Source of the DNA: Ectothiorhodospira haloalkaliphila ATCC 51935
Lineage (GTDB): Bacteria; Pseudomonadota; Gammaproteobacteria; Ectothiorhodospirales; Ectothiorhodospiraceae
Assembly (NCBI RefSeq): GCF_000633935.1
Contig: NZ_KK214998.1
Span: 1,350,411 to 1,414,410, forward strand
Reading direction: 5' to 3'
Length of the DNA stretch: 64,000 bases
A model generated the notes under the pieces. That model was not told the origin of the DNA, made no database searches, and was given only the letters and a program-made list of their open reading frames with translations. A program made the translations under genes and the position numbers. This document shows, in pieces, positions 7,399 to 16,486 of this stretch; position 1 is the stretch's first letter; each line of letters starts with the position of its first letter.

Positions 7399-8534
7399 CG
7401 GAGAGGAAAGCCTTGCAACAATCCGAACCCGACAACGACGCCGAGCCCCGCCGGGTAATGCAGCTGTGCAATGTGTGCAGCTTCTGCACCGGACTGTGCG
7501 ACGTCTTCCCCGCCTCGGAACGCCGGCCGGATCTCACCGGCGCCGATCTGGATTATCTGGCCAACCTCTGCCACAACTGCCGAGCCTGCTGGTATGCCTG
7601 CCAGTATGCGCCGCCCCACGAATTCGCCATCAACGTGCCCGCCACCCTGGCCCGTCGCCGCACGCAGAGCTACCGGCACTACGCCTGGCCGCGACCCCTG
7701 GCCGCCCTGCTGGCCCGCAGCGGGCTGGCCACCACGCTGGTCAGCCTGGGCGCCACGCTACTGATCCCCCTGCTCACCCTGCTGCTGGTGCCCTTCGACA
7801 CCCTGTTTGCAATCCACCAGGCCGAAGGGGCGTTCTATGAGGTCATCCCCTGGGGCGTGATGAGCGCGGTGGCAGCCCTCACCCTGGGGTTCTCCGTGCT
7901 GGCGGTGATGGTGAGCGTGATGCGCTACTGGCGGGACATCAGCACCCAGGGGCCGCCGGCCATCCCGGTATGGCGCGCCCTGCCCGCGGCCGCCCGGGAT
8001 CTGTTCACCCTGCGCAATCTGGATGGCGGCGGCGGGGGCTGCAACGACCGCGATCATCGGTTCAGTCAGGTGCGGCGACGCTTTCACCACGCCCTGTTCT
8101 ATGGCTTTCTGCTCTGCCTGGCGGCCACCACCGTGGCTGCGGGCTATCACCACTTTCTGGAGTGGCAGGCCCCCTACCCCTTCTTCAGCCTGCCCAACCT
8201 GCTGGGTACCGTAGGCGGAATAGGCATGATGGTGGGCGCCACGGGTCTGGTATGGGTGAAATGGGGCGCCGATCCGGAACCCACCGCCACCGAGACCCTG
8301 CCCGCCGACTACGCCCTGCTGGGGCTGCTGTTCGCCACCGCCGCCACCGGGCTCATCCTCATGGTCCTGCGGGAGACGCCTGCCATGGGTCTGCTGCTGG
8401 CCTTGCACCTGGGCACGGTGCTGGGGTTTTTTCTGATGATCCCCTACAGCAAGTTCGTGCACGGGGCCTATCGCGCCGCCGCCCTGCTGCAGGCGGCCCG
8501 GGAACGTCCCCTTCATCGGAGCGTTGCCGGCTGA
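7395..8534 (+). CDS. tcuB: TcuB-like Fe-S membrane protein (tricarballylate utilisation/CitB)
   Basis: About 379 residues from GTG 7395, which overlaps the permease stop in GTGA. The N-terminal domain has two four-cysteine clusters, CNVCSFCTGLCD and CHNCRACWYACQYAPPHEF, typical of 2x[4Fe-4S] ferredoxin modules. About six membrane segments and conserved His residues (HHALFYGF, GYHHFLEW) suggest haem or quinone interaction. TcuB reoxidises the FADH2 of TcuA and passes electrons to the quinone pool; in CobZ the two are fused. Here the tcuA partner lies 3.2 kb upstream. In-frame starts at 7386 (GTG) and 7413 (TTG) are alternatives. Confidence 0.82.
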   Translation: MTERKALQQSEPDNDAEPRRVMQLCNVCSFCTGLCDVFPASERRPDLTGADLDYLANLCHNCRACWYACQYAPPHEFAINVPATLARRRTQSYRHYAWPRPLAALLARSGLATTLVSLGATLLIPLLTLLLVPFDTLFAIHQAEGAFYEVIPWGVMSAVAALTLGFSVLAVMVSVMRYWRDISTQGPPAIPVWRALPAAARDLFTLRNLDGGGGGCNDRDHRFSQVRRRFHHALFYGFLLCLAATTVAAGYHHFLEWQAPYPFFSLPNLLGTVGGIGMMVGATGLVWVKWGADPEPTATETLPADYALLGLLFATAATGLILMVLRETPAMGLLLALHLGTVLGFFLMIPYSKFVHGAYRAAALLQAARERPLHRSVAG

Positions 8535-8625
8535 AGGCCCCGGGTTTACAGTCGGACCTGACGGATGAAGGCCCCGCGCCGCACGGGAGGCGGGCGGGAG
8601 AGACAAACAACAAGGAGGTTGCACC

Positions 8626-9297
8626 ATGCGCATCACCGACTGGCCCGCCAGCGAGCGGCCCCGTGAAAAACTGCTGGCCCAGGGGCCCGAGGCCCTGTCC
8701 GACGCGGAGCTGCTGGCCATTTTCCTGCGCACCGGCGTGAGCGGACTCACCGCCGTGGACCTGGCCAGGGATCTGCTCAACCGCTTCGGCGGACTCCGGC
8801 CGCTGCTGCAGGCGGACATCAAGGATTTCTGCAGCGCCCGGGGCCTGGGCGAGGCCAAGTATGCCCAGCTGCAGGCGGTGCTGGAGATGGGACGCCGGCA
8901 CCTGTCCGAGTCCCTCAAGCGGGGCGATGCCATCACCAGCCCAGAGCACACCCGTCGTTACCTGGCGGCGCGGCTCAGGGACTACCCTTTCGAGGTGTTT
9001 GCCTGCGTGTTCCTGGATAACCGGCATCGGGTGCTGGCCTTCGAGGAGCTGTTTCGTGGCACCATTGACGGGGCCAGCGTCCACCCGAGGGAGGTGGTGC
9101 GCCGGGCCCTGCATCACAATGCGGCGGCCCTGATCCTGGCTCACAATCATCCCTCGGGCATTGCCGAGCCGTCCCGCGCCGACCAGAGCATCACCGAGCG
9201 GTTGCGCGACGCCCTGGGGCTGGTGGATGTACGCGTGCTGGATCACATCATCGTCGGCGATGAACTGGTATCGTTCGCGGAGCGAGGGCTGATATGA
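8626..9297 (+). CDS. radC: RadC family JAB-domain protein
   Basis: A 223-residue protein preceded by a strong AAGGAGG (7 nt spacing). An N-terminal helix-hairpin-helix-like region ([20 protein letters not shown]) is followed by a JAB/MPN+ metalloprotease-like domain with the metal motif [14 protein letters not shown]. Despite the historical name, RadC's biochemical function is unsettled, and homologues occur both as housekeeping and mobile-element genes. This copy is not beside dfp or rpmB, its frequent neighbours, but is coupled by ATGA to a carotenoid oxygenase. Confidence 0.92.
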   Translation: MRITDWPASERPREKLLAQGPEALSDAELLAIFLRTGVSGLTAVDLARDLLNRFGGLRPLLQADIKDFCSARGLGEAKYAQLQAVLEMGRRHLSESLKRGDAITSPEHTRRYLAARLRDYPFEVFACVFLDNRHRVLAFEELFRGTIDGASVHPREVVRRALHHNAAALILAHNHPSGIAEPSRADQSITERLRDALGLVDVRVLDHIIVGDELVSFAERGLI

Positions 9298-10715
9298 CAG
9301 CAAGGGTTGGGTATCACCTGGGCCTCACCTCCCAGGGCCGGGAAGTGGAACAGGCAACCCTGCCCCTGCGCGGGCATTTGCCCGACTGGCTGCAGGGGGT
9401 GCTGCTGCGCAATGGGCCCGGCCTGTTCGAGGTGGGCGGTTACCGCTGCCGGCACTGGTTCGATGGCCTGGCCATGCTGCAGGCCTTCATCCTCAGGGAC
9501 GGGCGCGTGGGGTTTCGTAACCGGCACCTGATCACTCGCACCCTGGAGCAGGCCCGACGCAGCGGACGCATCGAAGGCTCGGGATTTGCCACCGACACCA
9601 ACCGCTCCCTGCTCAAGCGCCTGCGGGGCATGATGCGCCCCAACCTCACCGACAACGCCAACGTGAGCATCGCCCACCTGGCGGGGCAGACCGTGTGCCT
9701 TACCGAAACCCCCCTGCCCGTGGCCTTCGATGCCGACACCCTGGAGACCCGGGGCATCCTGCCCTTTGAGGACAACACCACGCTGCACATGAGCACCGCG
9801 CATCCAGTGGCGGATCACCATGGCGGCGATCTCTATGGCTTCGGCATACAATTCGCGCTCACCAGCCACTACCTGCTGTACCGCATCCCGGCGGGCAGCC
9901 GCCAGCGCCGCATCATCGCGCACCTGCCAGTGAAGACCCCGTCCTACATGCACAGCTTCGCGGTCACCGAGCATCATGTGATCCTCAGCGAGTTCCCCCT
10001 GGTGATCCGCCCTGTGGATATGCAGATCACGGGGCGGCCCTTCATCGAAAACTTCCGCTGGGAGCCCGACAGGGGCACCCGGTTCCAGGTCTTCGACAAG
10101 CACCGCGGCACCCACCTGGGCACGTGTGTGGGCGAGCCCTGTTTTGCCTTCCACCACATCAATGCCTTTGAGGACCAGGCCGGCCGGCTGCAGGTGGACC
10201 TGGCCGCCTATCCCGATGACGACGTCATCCGCCGACTCTATCTGGAGCCCCTGCGCCAAGGCTGGCAGGAACCGGCCTGCGGGGAGGCCTGGCGCTTCAC
10301 CCTGGATCTTCGGGATGGCAGTGCAACCCGCACCCGCCTCGCCGAGCGCGGCCTGGAATTACCGCGCATCCATGGCGATCGCTGCAGCGGACGTGACTAT
10401 CGCCATGTGTACGGCACGGGCAACCATGTGCCCGGTGCGCTGACCGATGAGTTGGTCAAACTGGATGTCCGCCAGGGCACCCATCTGACCTGGAGCGAGG
10501 CCGACTACTATCCCGGGGAACCGGTGTTCGTGCCCCGCCCGGGTGCCGATGACGAGGATGATGGCGTGCTGCTGAGCGTGATCCTGGAGGCCGCGGCCGG
10601 CACCAGCAGCCTGCTGATCCTGGATGCGCGCACCCTGGAGGAGCAGGCCCGGGCCACCCTGCCGTTTCATCTGCCGTTCGGCTTTCACGGGGAGTTCCTG
10701 CCCGATCAGGGATAG
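9294..10715 (+). CDS. carotenoid cleavage oxygenase (RPE65/lignostilbene dioxygenase family)
   Basis: A 473-residue seven-bladed propeller oxygenase. The family start [20 protein letters not shown] and four Fe-ligand histidines at about residues 168 (STAHPV), 220 (YMHSF), 287 (FHHIN) and 464 (FHGEF) are all present. Such enzymes cleave carotenoids, apocarotenoids or stilbenes with O2. No carotenoid synthesis gene lies nearby, so the substrate is unknown. The start codon overlaps the radC stop (ATGA), indicating translational coupling. The gene ends only 7 bp from the convergent cardiolipin synthase gene, with no terminator between. Confidence 0.88.
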   Translation: MTARVGYHLGLTSQGREVEQATLPLRGHLPDWLQGVLLRNGPGLFEVGGYRCRHWFDGLAMLQAFILRDGRVGFRNRHLITRTLEQARRSGRIEGSGFATDTNRSLLKRLRGMMRPNLTDNANVSIAHLAGQTVCLTETPLPVAFDADTLETRGILPFEDNTTLHMSTAHPVADHHGGDLYGFGIQFALTSHYLLYRIPAGSRQRRIIAHLPVKTPSYMHSFAVTEHHVILSEFPLVIRPVDMQITGRPFIENFRWEPDRGTRFQVFDKHRGTHLGTCVGEPCFAFHHINAFEDQAGRLQVDLAAYPDDDVIRRLYLEPLRQGWQEPACGEAWRFTLDLRDGSATRTRLAERGLELPRIHGDRCSGRDYRHVYGTGNHVPGALTDELVKLDVRQGTHLTWSEADYYPGEPVFVPRPGADDEDDGVLLSVILEAAAGTSSLLILDARTLEEQARATLPFHLPFGFHGEFLPDQG

Positions 10716-10722
10716 AGACCCA

Positions 10723-12141
10723 TCACAGATAGGGGGTCAGCAGGCGGGCCGTGCCATCCCGCAGGCGGATGGGCAGGGAGCGTTGATCCGCCTCCTGCAG
10801 GGTCAACCGCCTCGCAGCGGTCAGGCGCTCGTCCACCCAGTCGCTCAGCTCCCGGCCCAGATCGGCGTCGTAACACTCCATGTCGAATTCAAAGTTGAGT
10901 CGCAGGCTGCGCGGATCCCAGTTGGCCGAGCCCATGAGCAGCCAGTGGCAGTCCACCAGCAGGAGCTTGGTGTGGTCGAAGGGGGGCGGCGTGAACCAGA
11001 TGCGGCAGCCCCGCTCCAGCAACTGCCAGTGCAGGGCCTGGGAAGCCCAGTGCACCAGGACGTGATTGTTGCGGGCAGGCAGCAGGATGTCCACGCGCAC
11101 GCCGCGCAGCGCGGCGGCATTGAGGGCCGACATGAGCACGTCATCGGGCAGGAAGTAGGGCGTCATCACCACCACCCGCTCCCGGGCCTCGCCCACGGCC
11201 GTGTGCATGAATTGACGCAGGGGATCCCGGTGCTCGTCCGGTCCGTCAACCACGCCTCGCACCAGGGCCTCTCCCACGGGTTCCAGTGGGGGAAAGAAGG
11301 CAGGATCTGTCAGATGCTCGCCGCAGGAGAAGTGCCAGTCCTCGTTGAAGATGGTCTGCATCTGCGCCACGGCGGGGCCCTCCACCCGGAACTGGACATC
11401 CTGGATGGCGTAGGGATAGGGCGCCCGGCGCCGATGCCCCTCGCGGATGTTCATGCCGCCGGTGAAGCCGAGGCTGCCATCCACGATCAGCAGCTTGCGG
11501 TGGTTGCGCAGGTTGAACACGGCCAGGGTGCGCGGCAGGTGCATGGGCAGGAACAACTGGGCCGGCACCCCCCGCTGACGCAGTTCGCGTACCACGCTGC
11601 GGCGGCTGTAGCGGGCGCCGACCCCATCAATGAGCACCCGCACGGCCACCCCTCTGGCGGCGGCCGCCACCAGTGCCTCGATGAATTCCTCGCCCGCCGG
11701 ATCATGATCGAAGATGTAGGTGGACAGGCAGACTCCGGCGCGGGCCTCGCCGATGGCCTGGAGCATGGCGGGATAGGCCTGCTCGCCGTTGATCAGGGCC
11801 TGCACCCTATGGCCCGACTGCAGGTTGAAGGGGCTGAGGGCGTCCCCGGCCCGGGCGAGACGTCGCCAGCGTTCGGGCACGAGGGTGGCGCCGTCAACGG
11901 GACTCGATTGGCGGTGCAATCCGTCGTGCCGCAGGGCCTTTGCCTGGCGGGCAATGCGGTTCACCCCCAGCAGCCAGTAGAGGATGGAGCCCAGCAGGGG
12001 CAGCAACATGATCAGTCCCACCCAGGCGATCACTGCCCGGGTGTCGCGTTTGTAGATCACGGCGTGTCCGGCGCTGTACACGGCAAAACCCAGCACACCC
12101 AGGGCCGTGGCGCTGGCCACGAGGGCCTGCCAGTCGAACAA
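10723..12141 (-). CDS. cls: cardiolipin synthase (phospholipase D family)
   Basis: About 472 residues. Two N-terminal membrane segments (ALVASATALGVLGFAVYSAG, then VIAWVGLIMLLPLLGSILYW) are followed by two HKD motifs, NHRKLLIVDG and DHTKLLLVD, which form the phospholipase D active site. The enzyme condenses two phosphatidylglycerols, or PG with PE, into cardiolipin at the inner membrane. I chose a TTG start at 12141 because AAGGAG lies 6 nt upstream and the first membrane segment follows directly. The frame stays open to 12243, but that extension looks non-coding. Confidence 0.9.
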   Translation of the reverse strand: MFDWQALVASATALGVLGFAVYSAGHAVIYKRDTRAVIAWVGLIMLLPLLGSILYWLLGVNRIARQAKALRHDGLHRQSSPVDGATLVPERWRRLARAGDALSPFNLQSGHRVQALINGEQAYPAMLQAIGEARAGVCLSTYIFDHDPAGEEFIEALVAAAARGVAVRVLIDGVGARYSRRSVVRELRQRGVPAQLFLPMHLPRTLAVFNLRNHRKLLIVDGSLGFTGGMNIREGHRRRAPYPYAIQDVQFRVEGPAVAQMQTIFNEDWHFSCGEHLTDPAFFPPLEPVGEALVRGVVDGPDEHRDPLRQFMHTAVGEARERVVVMTPYFLPDDVLMSALNAAALRGVRVDILLPARNNHVLVHWASQALHWQLLERGCRIWFTPPPFDHTKLLLVDCHWLLMGSANWDPRSLRLNFEFDMECYDADLGRELSDWVDERLTAARRLTLQEADQRSLPIRLRDGTARLLTPYL

Positions 12142-12222
12142 TGAGGGCTCCTTGGAGGGAGAATGACGGTGAAACCATACCAAGGAGTGGGGCCGTGACC
12201 AATGTGTGGGGGTGGAACTTTC

Positions 12223-12237
12223 GCGGGCAAGGCCCGC
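12223..12237. repeat. REP-like extragenic hairpin
   Basis: GCGGGC-AAG-GCCCGC followed by TCCCACAG resembles the Pseudomonas-type repetitive extragenic palindrome core (as remembered). It lies between the divergent cls and ABC transporter genes. Only one copy is recognised in the window. Confidence 0.5.
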
Positions 12238-12313
12238 TCCCACAGGGGCCCCATGAAGGGCTGGGCTGCGTTACCATGAAACTGTTTCACGCCATCTCAG
12301 GGATCATCCATCC

Positions 12314-14137
12314 GTGTCTGAACACGCTTCCACCGAACTCACCGATCGCCCCACCAGCCTGAATCTGAGCGTGCTGGGACGTCTGCTGGATTTTGTCCGA
12401 CCCCATGGCTGGCGGGTGCTCGCCGCCATCACTGCGCTGGTGGTGGGTTCGGGCGCGGTCCTGGCCTTCGGTGCCGTGCTGCGCCTGGTGATCGATCGGG
12501 GGCTCACCGCCGGCAATGCCGACGCCCTGAACCTGGCTCTGATCCTGTTGCTGGGAGTGGTACTGGTCATGGCCGTGTCGGTGGCCCTCAGGCTCTACCT
12601 GGTCACCTGGATCGGTGAACGGGTGGTGGCGGATCTTCGCCGGGCCGTGTTCGCCAAGGTGCTGCGCCTGGATCCGGCGTTTTTCGAGATGACCCGCACC
12701 GGCGAGGTGATCTCCCGTCTGACCACCGACACCTCTCTGGTACAGGTGGTGGTGGGCTCCACCCTCGCCATTGCCATGCGCAACGCCCTGTTGTTCGCCG
12801 GTGGCCTGGTCATGCTGTTCATCACCAGCCCCAAACTCACCCTTTGGGTGATGATGGGGGTACCGCTGGTATTCATCCCCATCTGGATCCTGGGGCGCCA
12901 TGTGCGTCAGCTCTCGCGCCAGACTCAGGATCGGGTGGCGGACATCGGCGCCTATATTGACGAGACCCTGTACGGCATCCGCACAGTGCAGGCGTTCTGC
13001 CACGAAGCCGTGGACGCGGTGCGTTATGGTCGGCAGGTGGAGCGGGCCTTTGATGCCGCCATCCGCCGCACCCAGGTGAGTGCCCTGCTCAGCGCGGTGG
13101 TGATGCTGCTGATCTTCACTGCCATCAGCCTGGTGCTGTGGGTGGGGGGGCACGATGTGCTGGCCGGGCGCATGACCAATGGCCAACTGGCGGCCTTCGT
13201 CTTTTACGCCGTGCTGGTGGCCGGTGCCGTGGGCGCCCTGAGTGAGGTCATCGGCGAGTTGCTGCGGGCGGCCGGTGCTGCGGAAAGGCTCATGGAGCTT
13301 CTGGACACCGAGCCCACCATCAAGCCTCCGCCGCACCCCAAGGCCCTGCCACAGCCACCCCGTGGGCAGGTGATCCTGGACCAGGTGGTATTCCGCTATC
13401 CCTCAAGACCCGAACCCCCTGCCCTGGCGGGTGTTTCCCTGACCCTGGCGCCGGGCGAGAAGGTGGCACTGGTGGGGCCCTCCGGCGCGGGCAAGTCCAC
13501 GGTGCTGCAATTGCTGCTGCGGTTCTACGACCCCGAATCGGGTGTGATCCGGTTCGATGGTGTGGATGTACGCGAGACCGCCCCGCCGGACCTGCGTCAA
13601 CGCATGGCCCTGGTGCCTCAGGATGCGGTGATCTTCGGGGCCAATGCCTGGGAGAACATCGCCTTCGGCATGCAGGATGTGACTCAGGAAGAGATTCGCG
13701 CCGCCGCCGATGCGGCTCATGCCAGCGAATTTCTGGATCAGTTGCCAGAGGGCTTTGACAGTCATCTGGGTGAGCGGGGGGTGCGCCTCTCCGGCGGTCA
13801 GCGCCAGCGCATCGCCATTGCCCGCGCCATCCTGCGCGATCCGGCCCTGCTGCTGCTGGACGAGGCCACCAGCGCCCTGGACGCGGAGAGCGAGCGTCTG
13901 GTGCAGGAGGCCCTGGAGCGCCTGATGGAGGGCCGCACCACGTTGATCATCGCCCATCGCCTGGCCACGGTACGCAAGGCAGATCGGATCGTGGTGATGG
14001 ATCAAGGGGCGATCGCGGCGGTGGGTACCCACGATGAGCTGGTGGCTGCCGGTGGGCTGTATGCCCGCCTGGCGGCACTGCAGTTCCGGGATGGGGCTGA
14101 TGAGGCGGGGGAGGTCTTGCGGACGGGAACGGATTGA
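12314..14137 (+). CDS. MsbA-like ABC exporter, fused membrane and ATPase domains
   Basis: A 607-residue half-transporter from GTG 12314. Six membrane helices occupy about residues 20-320. The ATPase has Walker A GPSGAGKST (near 388), signature LSGGQ, Walker B LLLLDEATSALD (near 512) and the H-loop IIAHRLAT. It would work as a homodimer exporting lipid, peptide or drug. The sequence is closest to the MsbA/LmrA-like group, but the substrate cannot be told. It stands alone, divergent from cls. The hairpin at 14147-14174 probably ends its transcript. Confidence 0.88.
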   Translation: MSEHASTELTDRPTSLNLSVLGRLLDFVRPHGWRVLAAITALVVGSGAVLAFGAVLRLVIDRGLTAGNADALNLALILLLGVVLVMAVSVALRLYLVTWIGERVVADLRRAVFAKVLRLDPAFFEMTRTGEVISRLTTDTSLVQVVVGSTLAIAMRNALLFAGGLVMLFITSPKLTLWVMMGVPLVFIPIWILGRHVRQLSRQTQDRVADIGAYIDETLYGIRTVQAFCHEAVDAVRYGRQVERAFDAAIRRTQVSALLSAVVMLLIFTAISLVLWVGGHDVLAGRMTNGQLAAFVFYAVLVAGAVGALSEVIGELLRAAGAAERLMELLDTEPTIKPPPHPKALPQPPRGQVILDQVVFRYPSRPEPPALAGVSLTLAPGEKVALVGPSGAGKSTVLQLLLRFYDPESGVIRFDGVDVRETAPPDLRQRMALVPQDAVIFGANAWENIAFGMQDVTQEEIRAAADAAHASEFLDQLPEGFDSHLGERGVRLSGGQRQRIAIARAILRDPALLLLDEATSALDAESERLVQEALERLMEGRTTLIIAHRLATVRKADRIVVMDQGAIAAVGTHDELVAAGGLYARLAALQFRDGADEAGEVLRTGTD

Positions 14138-14146
14138 GGTGATCAA

Positions 14147-14174
14147 GCCCCTCTCCCGCCAGCGGGAGAGGGGC
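14147..14174. terminator. 12-bp GC-rich hairpin between convergent genes
   Basis: GCCCCTCTCCCG and CGGGAGAGGGGC are perfect complements around the loop CCAG, just after the ABC exporter stop. There is no T-run on either strand, so it is either a non-classical terminator or a dispersed repeat. Sequences of this type with a GGGGTGAGGG flank recur in many proteobacterial genomes. Confidence 0.5.
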
Positions 14175-14197
14175 TGGGGTGAGGGTGGGATCGGCCG

Positions 14198-15088
14198 TCA
14201 GGCACGCACCAGCAGCACGTCGGCATCCTTCACCTGGTGCACCACCCGCCGGGCCACGCCGCCCAGCAGGGCATCCTGCAGCCGATTGCGGCCGTGAGTG
14301 CCCATGACCACCAGCTGTGCCTTCCACTCCAGCACCGCGCGATCCAGCACGTCCGGCGCATAGCCCGTGCGCAAGTAACCCTCCACCTGCTCCGGGCTGA
14401 CATCGCAACTCATGAGGAAGGCATCCAGCTCCTGCTGGCGCTCCGCCCGCACCTCCGACTTGATGCGCTCCACCTCTTTGCGTTCCACCCGATTGCGCAG
14501 CACATTATCCAGGGCATCCAGGTTGTGGGCATGCACGGCGTGCAGCTTCTTGCCCGGCGCCAGCGATGCACCCAACTCAAGAGCAGAACGGGTACGTTTG
14601 GAGAAGTCCACGGGCACCACCACGCGCTCATAGGGGCCATCCACGGGGCGTTTCACCACCAGGACGGGGCGATCCGTGTGGTGCACCAGGTTCTGGGTGG
14701 TGGTACCCAGCAGGACATCCTGCAGGGTGCGATCCCCGTGGGAACCCACCACGATGAGATCGGCACCACAGCTGCGGGCCTCCGCCAGGATTCGCTTGTG
14801 CCCCTGACCCTGAATGCAGTGATAATCGATATCCTCGTCATCGGATGCCCCCAACGCCTGCATGCGCTCCCGCATGGCCACCTCAGTAGCCTCTGCCAGG
14901 TCGGTCATCATGTCCCCGGGGCTGCCACGCAGACGACGCATGACCTCCTCGTTGACCACAGGGGCATTCAACACATTGATCACCCGCAGGTTGGCGCCAT
15001 GATCCCGGGCCAGTTGCAGGGCGCGTCGACCGGCATCGTCGGCACCGGGCGACAGATCAGTGGCATAGAGGATCTTTTCGAGTTTCAT
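14198..15088 (-). CDS. tandem universal stress protein
   Basis: A 296-residue protein with two UspA domains. Both ATP-binding loops are recognisable: VVGSHGDRTLQDVLLG in the N-terminal half and VMGTHGRNRLQDALLG in the C-terminal half. The start at MKLEKILYATD (15088) fits the first beta strand; upstream in-frame codons to 15199 give a low-quality extension. Tandem Usp proteins bind ATP and act in stress resistance by mechanisms that remain vague. The gene is divergent from the MFS carrier. Confidence 0.9.
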   Translation of the reverse strand: MKLEKILYATDLSPGADDAGRRALQLARDHGANLRVINVLNAPVVNEEVMRRLRGSPGDMMTDLAEATEVAMRERMQALGASDDEDIDYHCIQGQGHKRILAEARSCGADLIVVGSHGDRTLQDVLLGTTTQNLVHHTDRPVLVVKRPVDGPYERVVVPVDFSKRTRSALELGASLAPGKKLHAVHAHNLDALDNVLRNRVERKEVERIKSEVRAERQQELDAFLMSCDVSPEQVEGYLRTGYAPDVLDRAVLEWKAQLVVMGTHGRNRLQDALLGGVARRVVHQVKDADVLLVRA

Positions 15089-15265
15089 GGCATGCTCTCC
15101 CGCACGACGCGCAGGGATGCCCGCCGCACCGTGGATGGATATGTTCGATAGGTTACCAGTGTCGCATAGCCACAAGGACATGCAAGCCACTTCGGCCACG
15201 TGCCCCGGACACCCACCCGGGCGGCGGATGGAAACGGGGCATTTCGGGTATCATGGGTCACCGAA

Positions 15266-16486
15266 ATGCCGCTTGCCGGCCCGTCCGTTCATCCTTTCTC
15301 CCGCCCGGCAACCGGGCGCTGTTTCGGGGAATCCGCATTGCCTGCCCGTCATCTTGCCATCGTGCTGTATTGCGCGGTTCTGGTCTTTTCCGCCCTGTAT
15401 GCCCCGCAGCCGCTGCTGCCGGTACTCGCCGACGCCTTCGCGGTGAGCGAGGCCAAGGCCTCGCTGCTGATCACCGTAGCGCTGCTGCCGCTGGCGGTGG
15501 CGCCCATTGCCTACGGTTTCCTCCTGCAGCGCTTTTCGGCCCGGCGCCTGCTGATCGCCGCCACCTGGCTGCTGGCCGCCACTCAGGCCCTGGCGTTCTT
15601 CGTCACCAGCTTTGAACTGCTGCTGATGCTGCGTCTGGCTCAGGGGCTCATCATCCCGGCCATGCTCACCTCGCTGATGACCTACCTGGGGTCCAGCGCC
15701 GAGCCGGGGCAGGTGGCCCGCGTGATGGCCCTGTACATCGCCGGTAGCGTGATGGGCGGTTTTCTGGGGCGCATGGCCTCGGGACTGATCTCCACGCATC
15801 TGGGCTGGCGCTGGTCGTTCCTGTGCCTGGCTGGTGCCATTGCCCTGTGTGCACTGCTGCTGCAGCGGCTGCGCAGCGACCCACCAGCCAGCTTTCAGCG
15901 CCTGGAGTGGGGCGCCATCCTGAAAGTCCTGCGTGAGCCCACCTATCTGCGCCTTTATCTGGTGGTCTTCTGCGCCTTTGGCGCCTTCGCCTCGCTGCTG
16001 AACTTCCTGCCCTTCCGCCTGGTGGAACTGGGCACGGGCCTGAATGAGACAGGCATCGCCCTCATGTATGCCGGCTATCTCATGGGCGTGGTCACCTCCC
16101 TGCTGTCGCTGCGTCTGTCGGACTACATCGGCGGCACCGTGAACACCATGATCCTGGGCACGGCCGTGTTTCTGGCCGCGCTGTTGTTCTTCACCGGAAG
16201 TCAGGTCTGGGTGATGTTCGTGGGCATGTTCGTGCTGTGCGCGGGCATGTTCCTGATCCATTCCCTGGCCCCGGGAGTGCTCAACCAGGGGAACGACGGC
16301 CAGCGGGGGGTGGTCAATGGGTTGTACATTGCCTTTTACTATGCCGGAGGCGCCACCGGTTCCTTCCTGCCGGGGTATCTCTATCACGGGCTGGGCTGGC
16401 ACGCCTACCTGGGATCACTGGCGGTGATCGTGGGACTGGGGGCCTGGCTGCTATGGGGACTCAAGGGGAAACTGACGCATGCGTGA
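15266..16486 (+). CDS. MFS transporter, YnfM-like
   Basis: A 406-residue twelve-helix major facilitator protein. The start at ATG 15266 precedes the first membrane helix (LAIVLYCAVLVFSALYAPQP), and no good ribosome binding site is seen. The first cytoplasmic loop is YGFLLQRFSARRLLIAATWL. The subgroup resembles YnfM/arabinose-efflux-like permeases, which have varied or unknown substrates. It overlaps the following thioredoxin-like gene by 8 bp, so the two are probably co-translated. Confidence 0.85.
   Translation: MPLAGPSVHPFSRPATGRCFGESALPARHLAIVLYCAVLVFSALYAPQPLLPVLADAFAVSEAKASLLITVALLPLAVAPIAYGFLLQRFSARRLLIAATWLLAATQALAFFVTSFELLLMLRLAQGLIIPAMLTSLMTYLGSSAEPGQVARVMALYIAGSVMGGFLGRMASGLISTHLGWRWSFLCLAGAIALCALLLQRLRSDPPASFQRLEWGAILKVLREPTYLRLYLVVFCAFGAFASLLNFLPFRLVELGTGLNETGIALMYAGYLMGVVTSLLSLRLSDYIGGTVNTMILGTAVFLAALLFFTGSQVWVMFVGMFVLCAGMFLIHSLAPGVLNQGNDGQRGVVNGLYIAFYYAGGATGSFLPGYLYHGLGWHAYLGSLAVIVGLGAWLLWGLKGKLTHA

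Noticed and set aside
10624-12144. A 506-codon plus-strand frame opposite cardiolipin synthase
   Set aside because: It mirrors the cls gene with its two HKD motifs and contains no recognisable motif of its own.
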